DNA of 64,000 bases from a virus. Under the pieces are notes generated by a model that ran no database searches, was not told where the DNA came from, and saw only the letters and a program-made list of their open reading frames with translations. How positions within the stretch are numbered: position 1 is the first letter of the stretch; the number at the start of each line of letters is the position of its first letter. Where the stretch lies: IMG/VR virus record IMGVR_UViG_3300025326_000029, positions 1 through 64,000 of that record; one strand, written 5' to 3'. The position numbers and the translations under genes are program-made. Shown here piece after piece: positions 31,161 to 39,702 of the stretch.

Positions 31161-31924
31161 TCTTGTAAACGACTCAGAGGTAACTCTAAATCTGGATAGA
31201 TTCTCGCAAGAGGGCTACCATCAGGTGCTCCACTTTCATGCACATGAGCTACGCGTACAACAGTGTCTATCCAGGACTGAAAACCGTTTCTAGCAGCTTC
31301 CAAGCAAAACCACTCACCATGTTCAATGACTCCCGTCGCCGCATTTTCATCTATTGAGTTACCAAACTTTGGTCCTGGCTGTTGCTCGTACCATCTTGGA
31401 CGCTCAGAAACATCAATTTCGAAGCACTCACTTCTAATGACCATGTTATCTGTACTCGGCCAGCCGACCGGTACAAGATCGCCACTTAAAAGTTCCTCTT
31501 GAGGAACATCGTCCTGGCATTGAGTTAGAGAGCCATCTCGTATGACCCATCTGCGCGCACAAGCCAAACTAACGTCTGTGCGTCCACTAATCAAAGCAGA
31601 AACGATTGGGAGATCGTGGCTGATTAACCCCTGAAAATCAGCCTGACTGCGATAGAGAGCGTCCATCCCTTGCCAAAGCATTTTGTCATAGCCATTTTCA
31701 ATTGCAAGTTCGCGCGTCTCTTCGCGTGCATAAGAAACGATATCTTCAACCATTTGTAATCCGGAAGGAAGTTGAATTTCGTCGCCTGGATAATCGCCAG
31801 CCCAGATGACGTCTACATTTTCCACTCCACGTACGCAAGCCAACATCATCTCAGATAATGCGTCGCGGACATAGTTTTTAGTGAAGCCATAACGGGATAC
31901 GCACAGAAGAAGACGGCCATTCAC
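31145..31924 (-). CDS. Putative GT-A glycosyltransferase
   Basis: A 259-aa protein with GTG at 31924 overlapping the upstream stop (GTGA). It starts with a Rossmann-like strand (RLLLCVSRYGFTKN). DYPGDEIQLPSGLQMVEDIV and GYDKMLWQGMDALY occupy the place of the donor-binding DxD region, but no clean DxD is present. SGRTDVSLACARRWVIRDG, then GDLVPVGWPSTDNMVIR are typical of small Anp1/MNN-like glycosyltransferases in phage cassettes. Family call moderate; it works with the next-door gene by context. Confidence 0.6.
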   Translation of the reverse strand: MNGRLLLCVSRYGFTKNYVRDALSEMMLACVRGVENVDVIWAGDYPGDEIQLPSGLQMVEDIVSYAREETRELAIENGYDKMLWQGMDALYRSQADFQGLISHDLPIVSALISGRTDVSLACARRWVIRDGSLTQCQDDVPQEELLSGDLVPVGWPSTDNMVIRSECFEIDVSERPRWYEQQPGPKFGNSIDENAATGVIEHGEWFCLEAARNGFQSWIDTVVRVAHVHESGAPDGSPLARIYPDLELPLSRLQEWALW

Positions 31925-32724
31925 AATGACCACTTATCGTCAAGAATGATTTTATTAGCCTGCTGATGAGGAATCTGTTCCTCCCATTCATCAGCAAAAT
32001 AAAGACGATGTGGCAAGGAGTATGCTACGCTATTACCTATCATAAGAAGTGAATAGTTCATTGTTTCAGCTTCAGCAGCTAATGCTTGATTTTCATAAGC
32101 TTGTCCTCGACCAAAGTCTTCATCAAAACGTAATCCATCTCGCACTGCATTCATAGGTATTGCAGCCCAATTCAATTCCCAGCTAATTGGGTTAATAAAA
32201 CAGATATCTAATTCCGATTGTAGTTTATAACTACGCACATCACGCCAGAGTAAACTGTTGATGTCTGGAGGTCCGATAAACGGATCGACAAACACTGTAT
32301 ACAGTCCTTCCGGATCAATAACTTTTTCTACTTCTGGATTATTTGTAATATGCGTTATACCAGTTAATAGTGAGTCCATGCTTCCGCTATGAAAGACAAA
32401 CTTCTCTAAGTTACCAGGCGGTAGCCAAATATAATCTTGTAATGAAACAAATAATTCTACGTCAAGCTCCATCGCAAGTTCAAAACCCATGTTGTACCAA
32501 CGTGGTAATTCACTGTAGTATCCTTCACGTTTTTTAGAAGTATCAAAGTAAACAATAGGACAGAGATCGCGTGAGATTTCGTCGTAAAGACTAGCTCTTG
32601 CGGACAAGTGATCGTCTCCAATGATCCAGATAAGATCATGCTGTCCGAGTTGATTGCGAATCGCGTCTACGCTCACATCGATTCCGCCCCACCGTTTAGT
32701 GGGTGTGAAGATCGCTATCTTCAC
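31921..32724 (-). CDS. Putative GT-A (GT2-like) glycosyltransferase
   Basis: A 267-aa protein starting at GTG overlapping the 64-aa gene (GTGA). The first strand MKIAIFTPTKRWGGIDVSVD and HDLIWIIGDDHLSARASLYD fit the N-terminal nucleotide-binding half of GT2 enzymes. A helix with ELDVELFVSLQDYIWLPPGN holds the place of the DxD (here LQD). AVRDGLRFDEDFGRGQAYEN resembles the GT2 acceptor-side ED motif. First sugar-transfer gene of the cassette. Confidence 0.7.
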   Translation of the reverse strand: MKIAIFTPTKRWGGIDVSVDAIRNQLGQHDLIWIIGDDHLSARASLYDEISRDLCPIVYFDTSKKREGYYSELPRWYNMGFELAMELDVELFVSLQDYIWLPPGNLEKFVFHSGSMDSLLTGITHITNNPEVEKVIDPEGLYTVFVDPFIGPPDINSLLWRDVRSYKLQSELDICFINPISWELNWAAIPMNAVRDGLRFDEDFGRGQAYENQALAAEAETMNYSLLMIGNSVAYSLPHRLYFADEWEEQIPHQQANKIILDDKWSL

Positions 32725-32915
32725 TGCAACCCTAATTCCTCCGTAATCATTTCTTCAACGTTTTCAAGCTCAAAGCAATCGCGACAAAGAGAAAAATAAC
32801 GAGGGGGTTTTACCATGACGCAGTAAGAGAAAGTGTCACGGCTAAGACATAGCAAGCATGGTTCCAATAGAGCGATTGCTAAGCCTACCCGCACCTTTCT
32901 CTCATCTTCGATCAC
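32721..32915 (-). CDS. Small cysteine-rich protein
   Basis: A 64-aa protein. CLLCLSRDTFSYC followed by YFSLCRDCFEL gives two CxxC pairs about 20 residues apart, a likely zinc ribbon. GTG start sharing a base with the upstream TAG (TAGTG). Coupled to the glycosyltransferase gene that follows. Function unknown. Confidence 0.55.
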   Translation of the reverse strand: MIEDERKVRVGLAIALLEPCLLCLSRDTFSYCVMVKPPRYFSLCRDCFELENVEEMITEELGLQ

Positions 32916-33190
32916 TACGCTGGCGTAGCACTTTTAACAAGCGAAACAACAGCATCTCTCTGAATTGCAAGCTGTTCTTCTACTTCAGCTGCGCACTCCT
33001 CTAAGCCTGCTCGTCGCTCAGAAGGCGTATCTTTCACCCAACGTTCGATCAAAATCGGGCCGATCGTAACGTTGCTGTACTGAGGAAGACCGAAAAGCTC
33101 TGAGACTTGCACGCAGACACGAGCTAGTGGTCGACCCTCTTCATCCGTGAACGCCTGTCCCGGTGAAGGGACAGGCGCCGCGGTAGGCAT
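32915..33190 (-). CDS. Hypothetical protein
   Basis: A 91-aa protein, proline-rich at the start (MPTAAPVPSPGQAF) and then helical/strand (ARVCVQVSELFGLPQYSNVT, then an acidic EECAAEVEEQLAIQ helix). It follows the 106-aa gene with no gap. No family recognised. Confidence 0.55.
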   Translation of the reverse strand: MPTAAPVPSPGQAFTDEEGRPLARVCVQVSELFGLPQYSNVTIGPILIERWVKDTPSERRAGLEECAAEVEEQLAIQRDAVVSLVKSATPA

Positions 33191-33511
33191 CTAACTCTCT
33201 CCGAAGACGAAGCGAGTGACCTTCTCTGTGCGTACAGTGATCGGATTCCAAGAACGCAACGGTGTCGCTACATATGTCCCCTCAGACAGCTCAGCCAGCT
33301 CTAGCGCCAACTTGATCGCGATATCAGCATTGGCTGCGCGCAGCGTCGAGACCTCTTCGTAGCTCCTATCGCCTGTCTCCTTCAAGACAACGTACTCAGT
33401 CGTACGCTCTTCGCCCTTGCGCGGACGACCACGCTTACGCTTTGGCGTCTCTTCCCCCGCCTCGTCAGGCATTGACGGCGCGAAGGGGTCAACGCTCTCC
33501 GTGGTTGACAT
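33191..33511 (-). CDS. Hypothetical protein with AT-hook-like motif
   Basis: A 106-aa protein with a GGAAAGGAG site before ATG. The acidic N-terminus precedes KRKRGRPRKGEE (residues ~24-35), a canonical GRP AT-hook. An alpha/beta body follows (TEYVVLKETGDRSYEEVSTL...). First gene downstream of the extended -10 promoter at 33541-33546 and so probably the first gene of the modification operon. Could be a DNA-binding regulator of that operon. Confidence 0.6.
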   Translation of the reverse strand: MSTTESVDPFAPSMPDEAGEETPKRKRGRPRKGEERTTEYVVLKETGDRSYEEVSTLRAANADIAIKLALELAELSEGTYVATPLRSWNPITVRTEKVTRFVFGES

Positions 33512-33540
33512 CTTACTCCTTTCCTCGAGTGTGTGTCTTA

Positions 33541-33588
33541 ATCATAGCACAGAACACGTGGAAAAGAAAGAAAAATCATGTTTTCCAC
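33541..33588 (-). promoter_or_regulatory. Extended -10 promoter with flanking operator-like inverted repeat
   Basis: On the minus strand TGTGCTATGAT (TATGAT at 33546-33541 with TG one base upstream) forms an extended -10; the -35 region (TTTCTT) is poor. A perfect 8-bp inverted repeat GTGGAAAA (33558-33565) / TTTTCCAC (33581-33588) brackets the -35 position. It is the only sizeable gap between 29.5 and 35.7 kb, directly upstream of the 106-aa gene and downstream of an HTH gene whose product could bind it. Confidence 0.55.
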
Positions 33589-33625
33589 AGGTTCCGCCCA
33601 AAAATACGTAGGGTCGCAAGCGGTT

Positions 33626-33922
33626 CTATCGCTGTCCACTTTTACGCGAACGGATGTTGCGGAGATGCTTGTCAATCTCTTCGTGAGTCGGCTTATAATG
33701 AGGTAAACCGCTGCCAGGTCTGAAATCCTCTTGTGAAATCCACTCAAGGATGGCCTTGATCTGCTCAGCGGTCCAGAAGCGCCTGTTGTCAACCGATCGG
33801 TAAGGCTGTAGCGCTTGTGGGAACTTCTTACTGTAGCCCCAGGCGCGCAACGTGTGCGGTCGCCTGTTCAGCAGCTTCGCTGCCTCGCTGATGTAAATTC
33901 GCTCTATCCTGTCGATCGTCAC
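33626..33922 (-). CDS. MerR/excisionase-like HTH protein
   Basis: A 98-aa protein. GTG at 33922 has AAGGGG 8-9 nt upstream. Residues ~9-55 (YISEAAKLLNRRPHTLRAWG, then PYRSVDNRRFWTAEQI) form the winged HTH with the wing R-x-F/Y-W typical of MerR/Xis-type DNA-binders. The basic C-terminus (KHLRNIRSRKSGQR) may touch DNA. It overlaps the last 95 nt of the helicase gene in another frame. It sits next to an operator-like repeat, which suggests autoregulation or control of the modification operon. Confidence 0.72.
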   Translation of the reverse strand: MTIDRIERIYISEAAKLLNRRPHTLRAWGYSKKFPQALQPYRSVDNRRFWTAEQIKAILEWISQEDFRPGSGLPHYKPTHEEIDKHLRNIRSRKSGQR

Positions 33923-35417
33923 CGTGTGTTCCCCTTATTTCTCTCCCGATGCCATCTTTAGTATAAATAGCTAAATTTTGTGGAGAATAAACTTCTCGAA
34001 TTCGAGAAGCATATTGTCCTTTTGCTATTCCCTCATCGACAAAGTCGTAAATGATGGCATCATTCTTTTTTGTATGTCGTCGTTTTATTCTTCCTATCCG
34101 TTGCGTGACAGGTGTTGCTGCCTTATACGGCCAAGCGAGAAAAAGTCTGTCAAGTCTCGGAATATCAAGCGCTTCGCCGCCAATAGTCGAGAATATAGCA
34201 ACTCGACCAGCGTCAGCAAACTCAGCAATAGCTAATCTTTCTGTTCTATCTTGCGCTCCAGTAAGATCAATTGCTCTTCCAGGAGATAAGCCATTTTTAA
34301 TTGCCAGCTGCTTTAGACGTTGTAGATGTTCAAGACGTTGACTCAATACCATGCAGGCATGCCCCGCCAGCGTCTCTTGCGCAATTAGCTCAGCAATTAA
34401 ACGATTACGAGTCTCATCTCTGGTTAATGCAGTTAAGATGTCCTGGTAATTATTTCTGTGGACTCTTCGACCATATCTCTTGCAATCTTCATAACCGCAA
34501 TCCCTGCCATTACTTCCTGCCGGATGTGTCGGCCAGAAGGGATGAAAGAAATTAGTATCGACTCTTATAACTTTTGGTTTTACGAGAATTCCTTCTTGAA
34601 ATAGATCTTCCTCCCTTGTCACGTGGAACACTGGTCCTAGTACAGCCTCTGCTAGCGGTAGCATTCCTTCTGAGTGTTCCGGGGTGGCGCTGACACCGAT
34701 TCGGTAGCGAGCAGACATCTTCGACAAAATGCTTTGGTAGGTACTAGCAGACAAATGTTGACACTCATCGAGAAAGACGGCGCCCCATTGGTCAAACCAG
34801 CCACTTTGTTCTAGCTCTTCGTGCTTGCTCCAGAGTGTCTGCACCATCGCTACCGTAAGATCACGCTCTTGCCACCAGCCATCCCCAATCAACCCCATAT
34901 CGCAGCCAAGATGTTCTCTTGCGCGCTGCCGCCACTGTTCAGCGATATTGGTAAGGCCGACAAGGATGAGGCCGCGCTGATTTAGTTTACGCGCTAAGGC
35001 AAGTACTGCGACTGTTTTCCCGGCTCCAGTAGGAGCTTGCCAGATCCCCTGCTGATGAGCAGCCATCTCTTTGATGGCAACTTTCTGATGTTCCCAAAGC
35101 CGTGGCTCGTACAGCTCAGAGAAATCACACGGTGCGCTTGTGCGTTCATCAACAAATTCCACTCCTACTCCGTGCATTTGCAGCCCTACCCTCAGCGTTG
35201 ACGCAAAGCCACGGGGGAGGCGTAAAAAGTTTCTGTCTAGCCTCCAAAGGTCAATCGTGTTTGGTATTCCCTCCCAGTTCCAGATCATCTCACGCTTAGC
35301 GCTTTCTTTCTCTGGATTATCGAATGAAAGCGCATGCAAGATTTGCTCCTCAGCCCCTGGCGGCAAAGCGCTTCTTGCCAGCACAAGCTCACGTCCCACG
35401 ATCACTAGTACATTCAT
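33828..35417 (-). CDS. Superfamily 2 DNA helicase
   Basis: A 529-aa protein. ATG at 35417 overlaps the upstream stop (ATGA) with GGAAGGT before it. Q-like LWEHQKVAIKEMAAH, motif I APTGAGKTVA, motif II VFLDECQHL, motif III GVSATPEH, and motif VI QRIGRIKRRH are all present. A cysteine/histidine insertion (GRDCGYEDCKRYGRRVH, ~residues 304-320) sits between the RecA domains. This is the UvsW/RadD-like type acting on branched DNA, suitable for recombination-dependent replication. The C-terminal ~30 residues overlap the HTH gene. Confidence 0.9.
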   Translation of the reverse strand: MNVLVIVGRELVLARSALPPGAEEQILHALSFDNPEKESAKREMIWNWEGIPNTIDLWRLDRNFLRLPRGFASTLRVGLQMHGVGVEFVDERTSAPCDFSELYEPRLWEHQKVAIKEMAAHQQGIWQAPTGAGKTVAVLALARKLNQRGLILVGLTNIAEQWRQRAREHLGCDMGLIGDGWWQERDLTVAMVQTLWSKHEELEQSGWFDQWGAVFLDECQHLSASTYQSILSKMSARYRIGVSATPEHSEGMLPLAEAVLGPVFHVTREEDLFQEGILVKPKVIRVDTNFFHPFWPTHPAGSNGRDCGYEDCKRYGRRVHRNNYQDILTALTRDETRNRLIAELIAQETLAGHACMVLSQRLEHLQRLKQLAIKNGLSPGRAIDLTGAQDRTERLAIAEFADAGRVAIFSTIGGEALDIPRLDRLFLAWPYKAATPVTQRIGRIKRRHTKKNDAIIYDFVDEGIAKGQYASRIREVYSPQNLAIYTKDGIGREIRGTHGDDRQDRANLHQRGSEAAEQATAHVARLGLQ

Positions 35418-35656
35418 CTGACCTTCCAACTGTTAGGCTCGAACCCTGCCGCGGTTTTGGCCGCGTTGAAGGAGCCGAACGCGCGGATGAAGGTCAGATA
35501 GCTGGGGTAGTGCGTGCCACGCACCCCCGCAAAGTCTCTCGCCGTCGGTGGTCGCCCCAACTCGCGACTGCGTTCTTGCATCAATCTGATCAGAAGCAAT
35601 CTTCGGCGTTCTACTCGTACTCGAGCTAGCTCAGCCTTGTTCCAGTCGTCCATCAT
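35414..35656 (-). CDS. Homing-endonuclease-associated repeat protein
   Basis: An 80-aa protein. RELGRPPTARDF...PSYLTFIRAFGSFNAAKTAAG matches the small DNA-binding repeat found in many HNH-type homing enzymes and phage regulators (P-x-x-x-D-F, then F-G-S-W/F-N-x-A). Here it stands alone without a nuclease domain. The N-terminus is a basic helix (ARVRVERRRLLLIRLMQERS). It overlaps the helicase start by 4 nt. Confidence 0.7.
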   Translation of the reverse strand: MMDDWNKAELARVRVERRRLLLIRLMQERSRELGRPPTARDFAGVRGTHYPSYLTFIRAFGSFNAAKTAAGFEPNSWKVR

Positions 35657-35707
35657 GGATAGCTAGTTTACAACATGTTTACGCCTAGGTCAATAATGGA
35701 CGATGGC

Positions 35708-35902
35708 TTAAGAGGGTGGCACCCACCAAACTGTGATCTGAGGATTGCCTGTTGGCGTCATTCCCATTTCCCATTTGATCGTTCCCTTGCTAGGTGCGCC
35801 TAGATCAAACGTCATTGTGCGTTGTTGTTCAACAATACGTGAAAAAAGATCACGAATAAAAGAGTCAAAATTAGTTTGTGGCTCAGGAATAATAGAAGAC
35901 AT
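35708..35902 (-). CDS. Small tail-region protein
   Basis: A 64-aa protein (MSSIIPEPQTNFDSFIRDLF...) with a helical N-terminus and a two-strand C-terminus (IKWEMGMTPTGNPQITVWWV). It follows the tail-collar gene by 2 nt, suggesting a tail-fibre chaperone or cap. No family recognised. Confidence 0.5.
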   Translation of the reverse strand: MSSIIPEPQTNFDSFIRDLFSRIVEQQRTMTFDLGAPSKGTIKWEMGMTPTGNPQITVWWVPPS

Positions 35903-35904
35903 TA

Positions 35905-36630
35905 TTATGCACGCATTATTTTATTAACTATGATCGTTGGTGGTATGTTTTGATGAGCCTGATCAGAACCAGTGTTATTAACATTGATAGTAGCGCTAGT
36001 AGCAGTTGTTGTTTTATTCACTGTCTGATTAGAGTGATAAGGCCAGTTGCCACCAGCTTCAGCCCAAGTCATCAGGTTGCCATCGTTGATGGCGAATCCA
36101 GTTTGTCCTGCATCTCCGCCTGGTGTGCCAAATGGGGCTCCTCCGTAAACGACAACAAGCGGTGTTGTATGTGAGTGGCTAGGACTCGTAGCTGAATGAT
36201 TGTGCGCAGGCATCTGAAGAGATGTGATGACGACTGCTTCTTGGCCTCCAGCTAGCCCTAGTATTCGTCCGTCTAAGCCAGCCCCAGCAATCGTAACTCT
36301 GTTTGCGGCAGTACCTCCCATGTCATCCTTACCTACTCCTGAGCGACCTCTGTAATCAGGAAGATTGAACGTCGTCGATCCATCACCAACCCCGTATGGA
36401 TAGCCAGATGATTGTGCGATAAGATGCAAGGCGGCAAAAGTCGCACGTGATACAGCTTGCCCATAAGGGAGCACGTAGCCAACTGGGATCTCGCTGGCAC
36501 CCCAAGGCCAGTCAAGCACCGAACCGACTGGCATAGAGTTACTGCCTCCAACATGCTCAAGACGAGCTAGGCGGACGTCAATTTCGCCCAAAGACGCAAA
36601 TAAGTCTTCCTGTCGCAGTGATCTGGTCAC
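35905..36630 (-). CDS. Tail-collar-domain fibre protein
   Basis: A 241-aa protein. A helical start (LGEIDVRLARLEH) leads to the phage tail-collar domain: MPVGSVLDWPWGASEIPVGY, then VLPYGQAVSRATFAALHLI, and GDGSTTFNLPDYRGRSGVGK. The His-rich MPAHNHSATSPSHSHTT segment is the usual metal-binding region of receptor-binding tips. GTGA overlap with the hub gene. Probably the distal, host-contacting fibre. Confidence 0.9.
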   Translation of the reverse strand: MTRSLRQEDLFASLGEIDVRLARLEHVGGSNSMPVGSVLDWPWGASEIPVGYVLPYGQAVSRATFAALHLIAQSSGYPYGVGDGSTTFNLPDYRGRSGVGKDDMGGTAANRVTIAGAGLDGRILGLAGGQEAVVITSLQMPAHNHSATSPSHSHTTPLVVVYGGAPFGTPGGDAGQTGFAINDGNLMTWAEAGGNWPYHSNQTVNKTTTATSATINVNNTGSDQAHQNIPPTIIVNKIMRA

Positions 36631-39600
36631 GATATCGCCGTTTCAAGCGAAACTACTTGCTCGTTGTCTTCATCATCAATCTGAAGTGTTGCCTTAAAAA
36701 CTCGCATTGCCTGTTTTTCTGTCTTGATATTTCCATAATCAACTGATAAATAGACTTTGTCACCCAAGTAATAATCTTTGAACAGACGTGGTTGCGGAAC
36801 AGATTCACTATATGGCATTGGCACAATTTCCCAAGACACTCGCGGTAAACTTCTAAGTGCAACTTCTACTCCAGCATATGCTCCTGCGATCCCCTGTTGT
36901 ACTGTTCCAATTGTAATATAGTCCTCGAGTCTTCCGTAACGAGCCTCACTTATAGTATCTTCTGCAAATTCTGCCAAACTCCCTGCGCCACCTTGCACTG
37001 TTACGTAGTTAGCTAGAATTGATCCATCTTTAATTCGCCGCACATTTTGAATATTACTAGTCGCTACGTTATAAGCAAATAATGCATTAGGTCTGTCTGT
37101 CATATATTGTCCATAGATTTCTAGAGTACGTGTAATTGGATCAACTATAAAGTCGAAACCACTTTCAACATCTGAAAGCTCTTTAATCATTCTACCAATA
37201 TTATAGAACTTTTCATATGTAGCAGAGCGAATTTGTGTTGGTTCAGTGTAACCAATTCTTACATACGGGGCGGGAGGAGAATAAGTACTTAAACTGGAAA
37301 TAGCATCGTTCACGATCGTAGCTGCATCAACGTCTGTGAAGATCATTTTTATAGGCAAGAAGCGATGATTAAGCTCTTCGAACCAGCCAACTGCGACTAC
37401 ATTCATTGTTTCATCGGGCAAATTTTCTTCAATTGTCCATACAGGTCCTGACCAAACGACTTCATCATCCCGTAACACCATGATGCAATGTTCAACTGGA
37501 GAAATTTCTTGAGCTAGGTCGCTGTTAACTGGCATAGTAAAATTAGCAGATCCTGGTTCGTTCAAAGCAAGTGTTAGTTGCTTATTCCTAGCAAATATTA
37601 GAGAGCCAATTCGTGTCATATCATCAGAATTAGCTAAGACAAACTCCCATCGTGTACGCTTTAGCTTAGTAGTAAAACTTGCTGGTTCAAAAATGTGACC
37701 AAAAGCTTCTTCTGAGGAGATACCGATAGCGAAAATAACGTTAGGTTGTATAGTAGTAATTGTTCCAAAAGCTTCTTGAGAAGTGATGCCTACAACAGTA
37801 ATTTGACTTGGCAATATAGGTTCAATTATGCTAAAAGCTTCTTCGCTTGTGATACCTACAATCACTAATTTCTGATTTAGCTTAAGCGTTCCAAAAGCTT
37901 CTCCTGAAGCGATTCCAGCAGGAAAGACTGCTAGACCAATAGTTACTGCTCCTGCTCCGAACGCTTCCTGCGAATCGATTCCTACTACCGAGAAACTGAC
38001 GTTGAGTTTTGGCGCTCCAAAGGCTTCCTCTGATCCAATTCCAGCAGTAGACACAACAAGTTTGGCTGTAACTGTTCCAAAAGCTTCTTCTGAGGCGACG
38101 CCAGTAACAGAGAAACGTTGATTGGTTGCGGTTTCTCCAAAAGCTTCTTCTGAAGTGATCCCAACTACAGAAAATTGTATATTCAGCTTTGGGGCGCCAA
38201 ATGCTTCTTGGGAAGCCATCCCAGCTGGTTGGACATCTGAATCAGTACGAATAGCTCCAAAAGCTTCTTCTGAAGTTATTCCTGTAACAGCAACAATAAC
38301 ACTGGAAATTTGAATAATAACTGCTCCTAGCGCCTCCTCCGAAGAAATGCCAGTAACAGTTATATTTTGTGGGACAATTAGTGTTCCGAACGCTTCTTCA
38401 GAAGCGATACCAAAAGGCAAAATAGATAGATCTATGCCACCGTATGAATCAGTTCCGTAGGTGTTAGCTCCATAGACATATCGCGAGACTGCATTTACTG
38501 CCAGCGCAGATGTCCATGGACTGTACCGTTCTTCAAGAGGTAAATCAGGAGGAATAGCGTTAATATTATACGATGTTGCCCATGAACCAAAGTGAAATGC
38601 ACCAAAAGGTGCGGCGTTGATTTGAGTAGAGGTAGACCAGGCAGAACTATGCTCGTCACCGGTTGATACAAATGATGTCGAATTAATGTTTGAAGAGCTA
38701 GACCATGCACCAATATTCATAAAAGGTGGTGGCGGCGGCGGTGGTGGTGTTACTCCACCGAGACTTGTAGGTACACGAAAAGCATTCTCATTAAAATCAG
38801 CCAAACGCTCCCAACTGGTATCTCCATAATTAGTTCCACAACCATAATAAATACTATATGCATCAGTACCATAAAATGTCGGGCGATCAGCCAATGCTTC
38901 AAACAACGTTTTTCCAACGCGAGGCAATGTAAAATCACTTTGCGCTGAAGGTGGCGTCAAGTGGCTCACTGGATGATAATTACCACACCATAGATTAATC
39001 CAATATCGACCCCAAGTTGTTGGATCATCACTTTGTGTATTGTAATTTCGTCTTGAGATAACCGGGGTATCATTTCCATTTAGCCAGACATCAAGTTCGC
39101 CAGGGCGTACACTGGATCCATCAGTTCTACCAAAAACTACTCGAATAATCCAGTCGTGCCAAAGACCATCTTCAGGTTTGGGAAGTATCATTGACGCTCT
39201 AGTGTTTGCTGGACCATACTCAGCAACAATTTCATAATGAGGTGAAGATACTACAAGACCATCATCATGGGTATGTGGCCCTACATAATCAAATGCAAGT
39301 GGTGAGACGCCATACCAAGGAAATGGTGTAACCCCTCCTCCAGCACAGTCATGCCAATTTAACCAGCGCCAGGGATATTTAAATCCCGCAGTTACTTTCA
39401 TGCTGACCACGAACCACCATTCATCATGACCCTTAATTCCAGTTCTTGGATCAGTTTTTCGCGGATCAGTCATGATAAAACGATTAACACTACCATCTCC
39501 ATTTGGACTTTGATATAGTGTCGTAGGACTGGCACTGAATAAAAATACACTGGCATAATGATTAGAACCGCAAGGAGGATAACCAATCTCTCTTAGATTG

Positions 39601-39635
39601 GGTGGAGTTGTTACCCGATATGTGACTAATCCCAA
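36627..39635 (-). CDS. Minor tail protein: lyase/lectin domain, repeats and tail-hub domain in one chain
   Basis: A 1002-aa protein starting at TTG. Residues ~1-290 look like a concanavalin/polysaccharide-lyase jelly roll (DEWWFVVSMKVTAGFKYPWR, WHDWIIRVVFG, GELDVWLNGND). A polyproline linker (GVTPPPPPPPPF) follows. Four WSxSxxIN repeats (residues ~305-400) and twelve GIxSxEAFG repeats (~405-650; nt ~37690-38420) come next. The last ~350 residues (TRWEFVLANSDDMTRIGSLI, then VGWFEELNHRFLPIKMIF) resemble Gp37-like tail hub/baseplate proteins. GIxSxEAFG repeats are known from actinophage minor tail proteins. The fusion puts carbohydrate binding and hub on one chain. Confidence 0.85.
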   Translation of the reverse strand: MGLVTYRVTTPPNLREIGYPPCGSNHYASVFLFSASPTTLYQSPNGDGSVNRFIMTDPRKTDPRTGIKGHDEWWFVVSMKVTAGFKYPWRWLNWHDCAGGGVTPFPWYGVSPLAFDYVGPHTHDDGLVVSSPHYEIVAEYGPANTRASMILPKPEDGLWHDWIIRVVFGRTDGSSVRPGELDVWLNGNDTPVISRRNYNTQSDDPTTWGRYWINLWCGNYHPVSHLTPPSAQSDFTLPRVGKTLFEALADRPTFYGTDAYSIYYGCGTNYGDTSWERLADFNENAFRVPTSLGGVTPPPPPPPPFMNIGAWSSSSNINSTSFVSTGDEHSSAWSTSTQINAAPFGAFHFGSWATSYNINAIPPDLPLEERYSPWTSALAVNAVSRYVYGANTYGTDSYGGIDLSILPFGIASEEAFGTLIVPQNITVTGISSEEALGAVIIQISSVIVAVTGITSEEAFGAIRTDSDVQPAGMASQEAFGAPKLNIQFSVVGITSEEAFGETATNQRFSVTGVASEEAFGTVTAKLVVSTAGIGSEEAFGAPKLNVSFSVVGIDSQEAFGAGAVTIGLAVFPAGIASGEAFGTLKLNQKLVIVGITSEEAFSIIEPILPSQITVVGITSQEAFGTITTIQPNVIFAIGISSEEAFGHIFEPASFTTKLKRTRWEFVLANSDDMTRIGSLIFARNKQLTLALNEPGSANFTMPVNSDLAQEISPVEHCIMVLRDDEVVWSGPVWTIEENLPDETMNVVAVGWFEELNHRFLPIKMIFTDVDAATIVNDAISSLSTYSPPAPYVRIGYTEPTQIRSATYEKFYNIGRMIKELSDVESGFDFIVDPITRTLEIYGQYMTDRPNALFAYNVATSNIQNVRRIKDGSILANYVTVQGGAGSLAEFAEDTISEARYGRLEDYITIGTVQQGIAGAYAGVEVALRSLPRVSWEIVPMPYSESVPQPRLFKDYYLGDKVYLSVDYGNIKTEKQAMRVFKATLQIDDEDNEQVVSLETAIS
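37690..38420 (-). repeat. Twelve tandem GIxSxEAFG-encoding repeats
   Basis: Twelve copies, 54-72 nt apart, with a near-identical DNA core (AAAGCTTCTTCTGA on the plus strand). Variants include SQEAFG, SGEAFG, SEEALG and SEEAFS. Such near-identical DNA would allow copy-number change by recombination, so the number may vary between isolates. The stretch links the lectin-like head and the hub. Confidence 0.88.
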
Positions 39636-39702
39636 GTTTTACTACCCTTAGGTAAACGTAGAATCCGCCGGGAAGTCACCAGATTCATCTATAAGTGGGA
39701 TG

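Noticed and set aside
33579-33590. TTTTCCACA as a DnaA box
   Set aside because: A single near-match, better explained as one arm of the GTGGAAAA/TTTTCCAC inverted repeat at the promoter.
36627-39635. Diversity-generating retroelement acting on the tail protein
   Set aside because: No reverse transcriptase gene and no template-repeat copy of the variable region were found; the EAFG repeats are tandem protein repeats.
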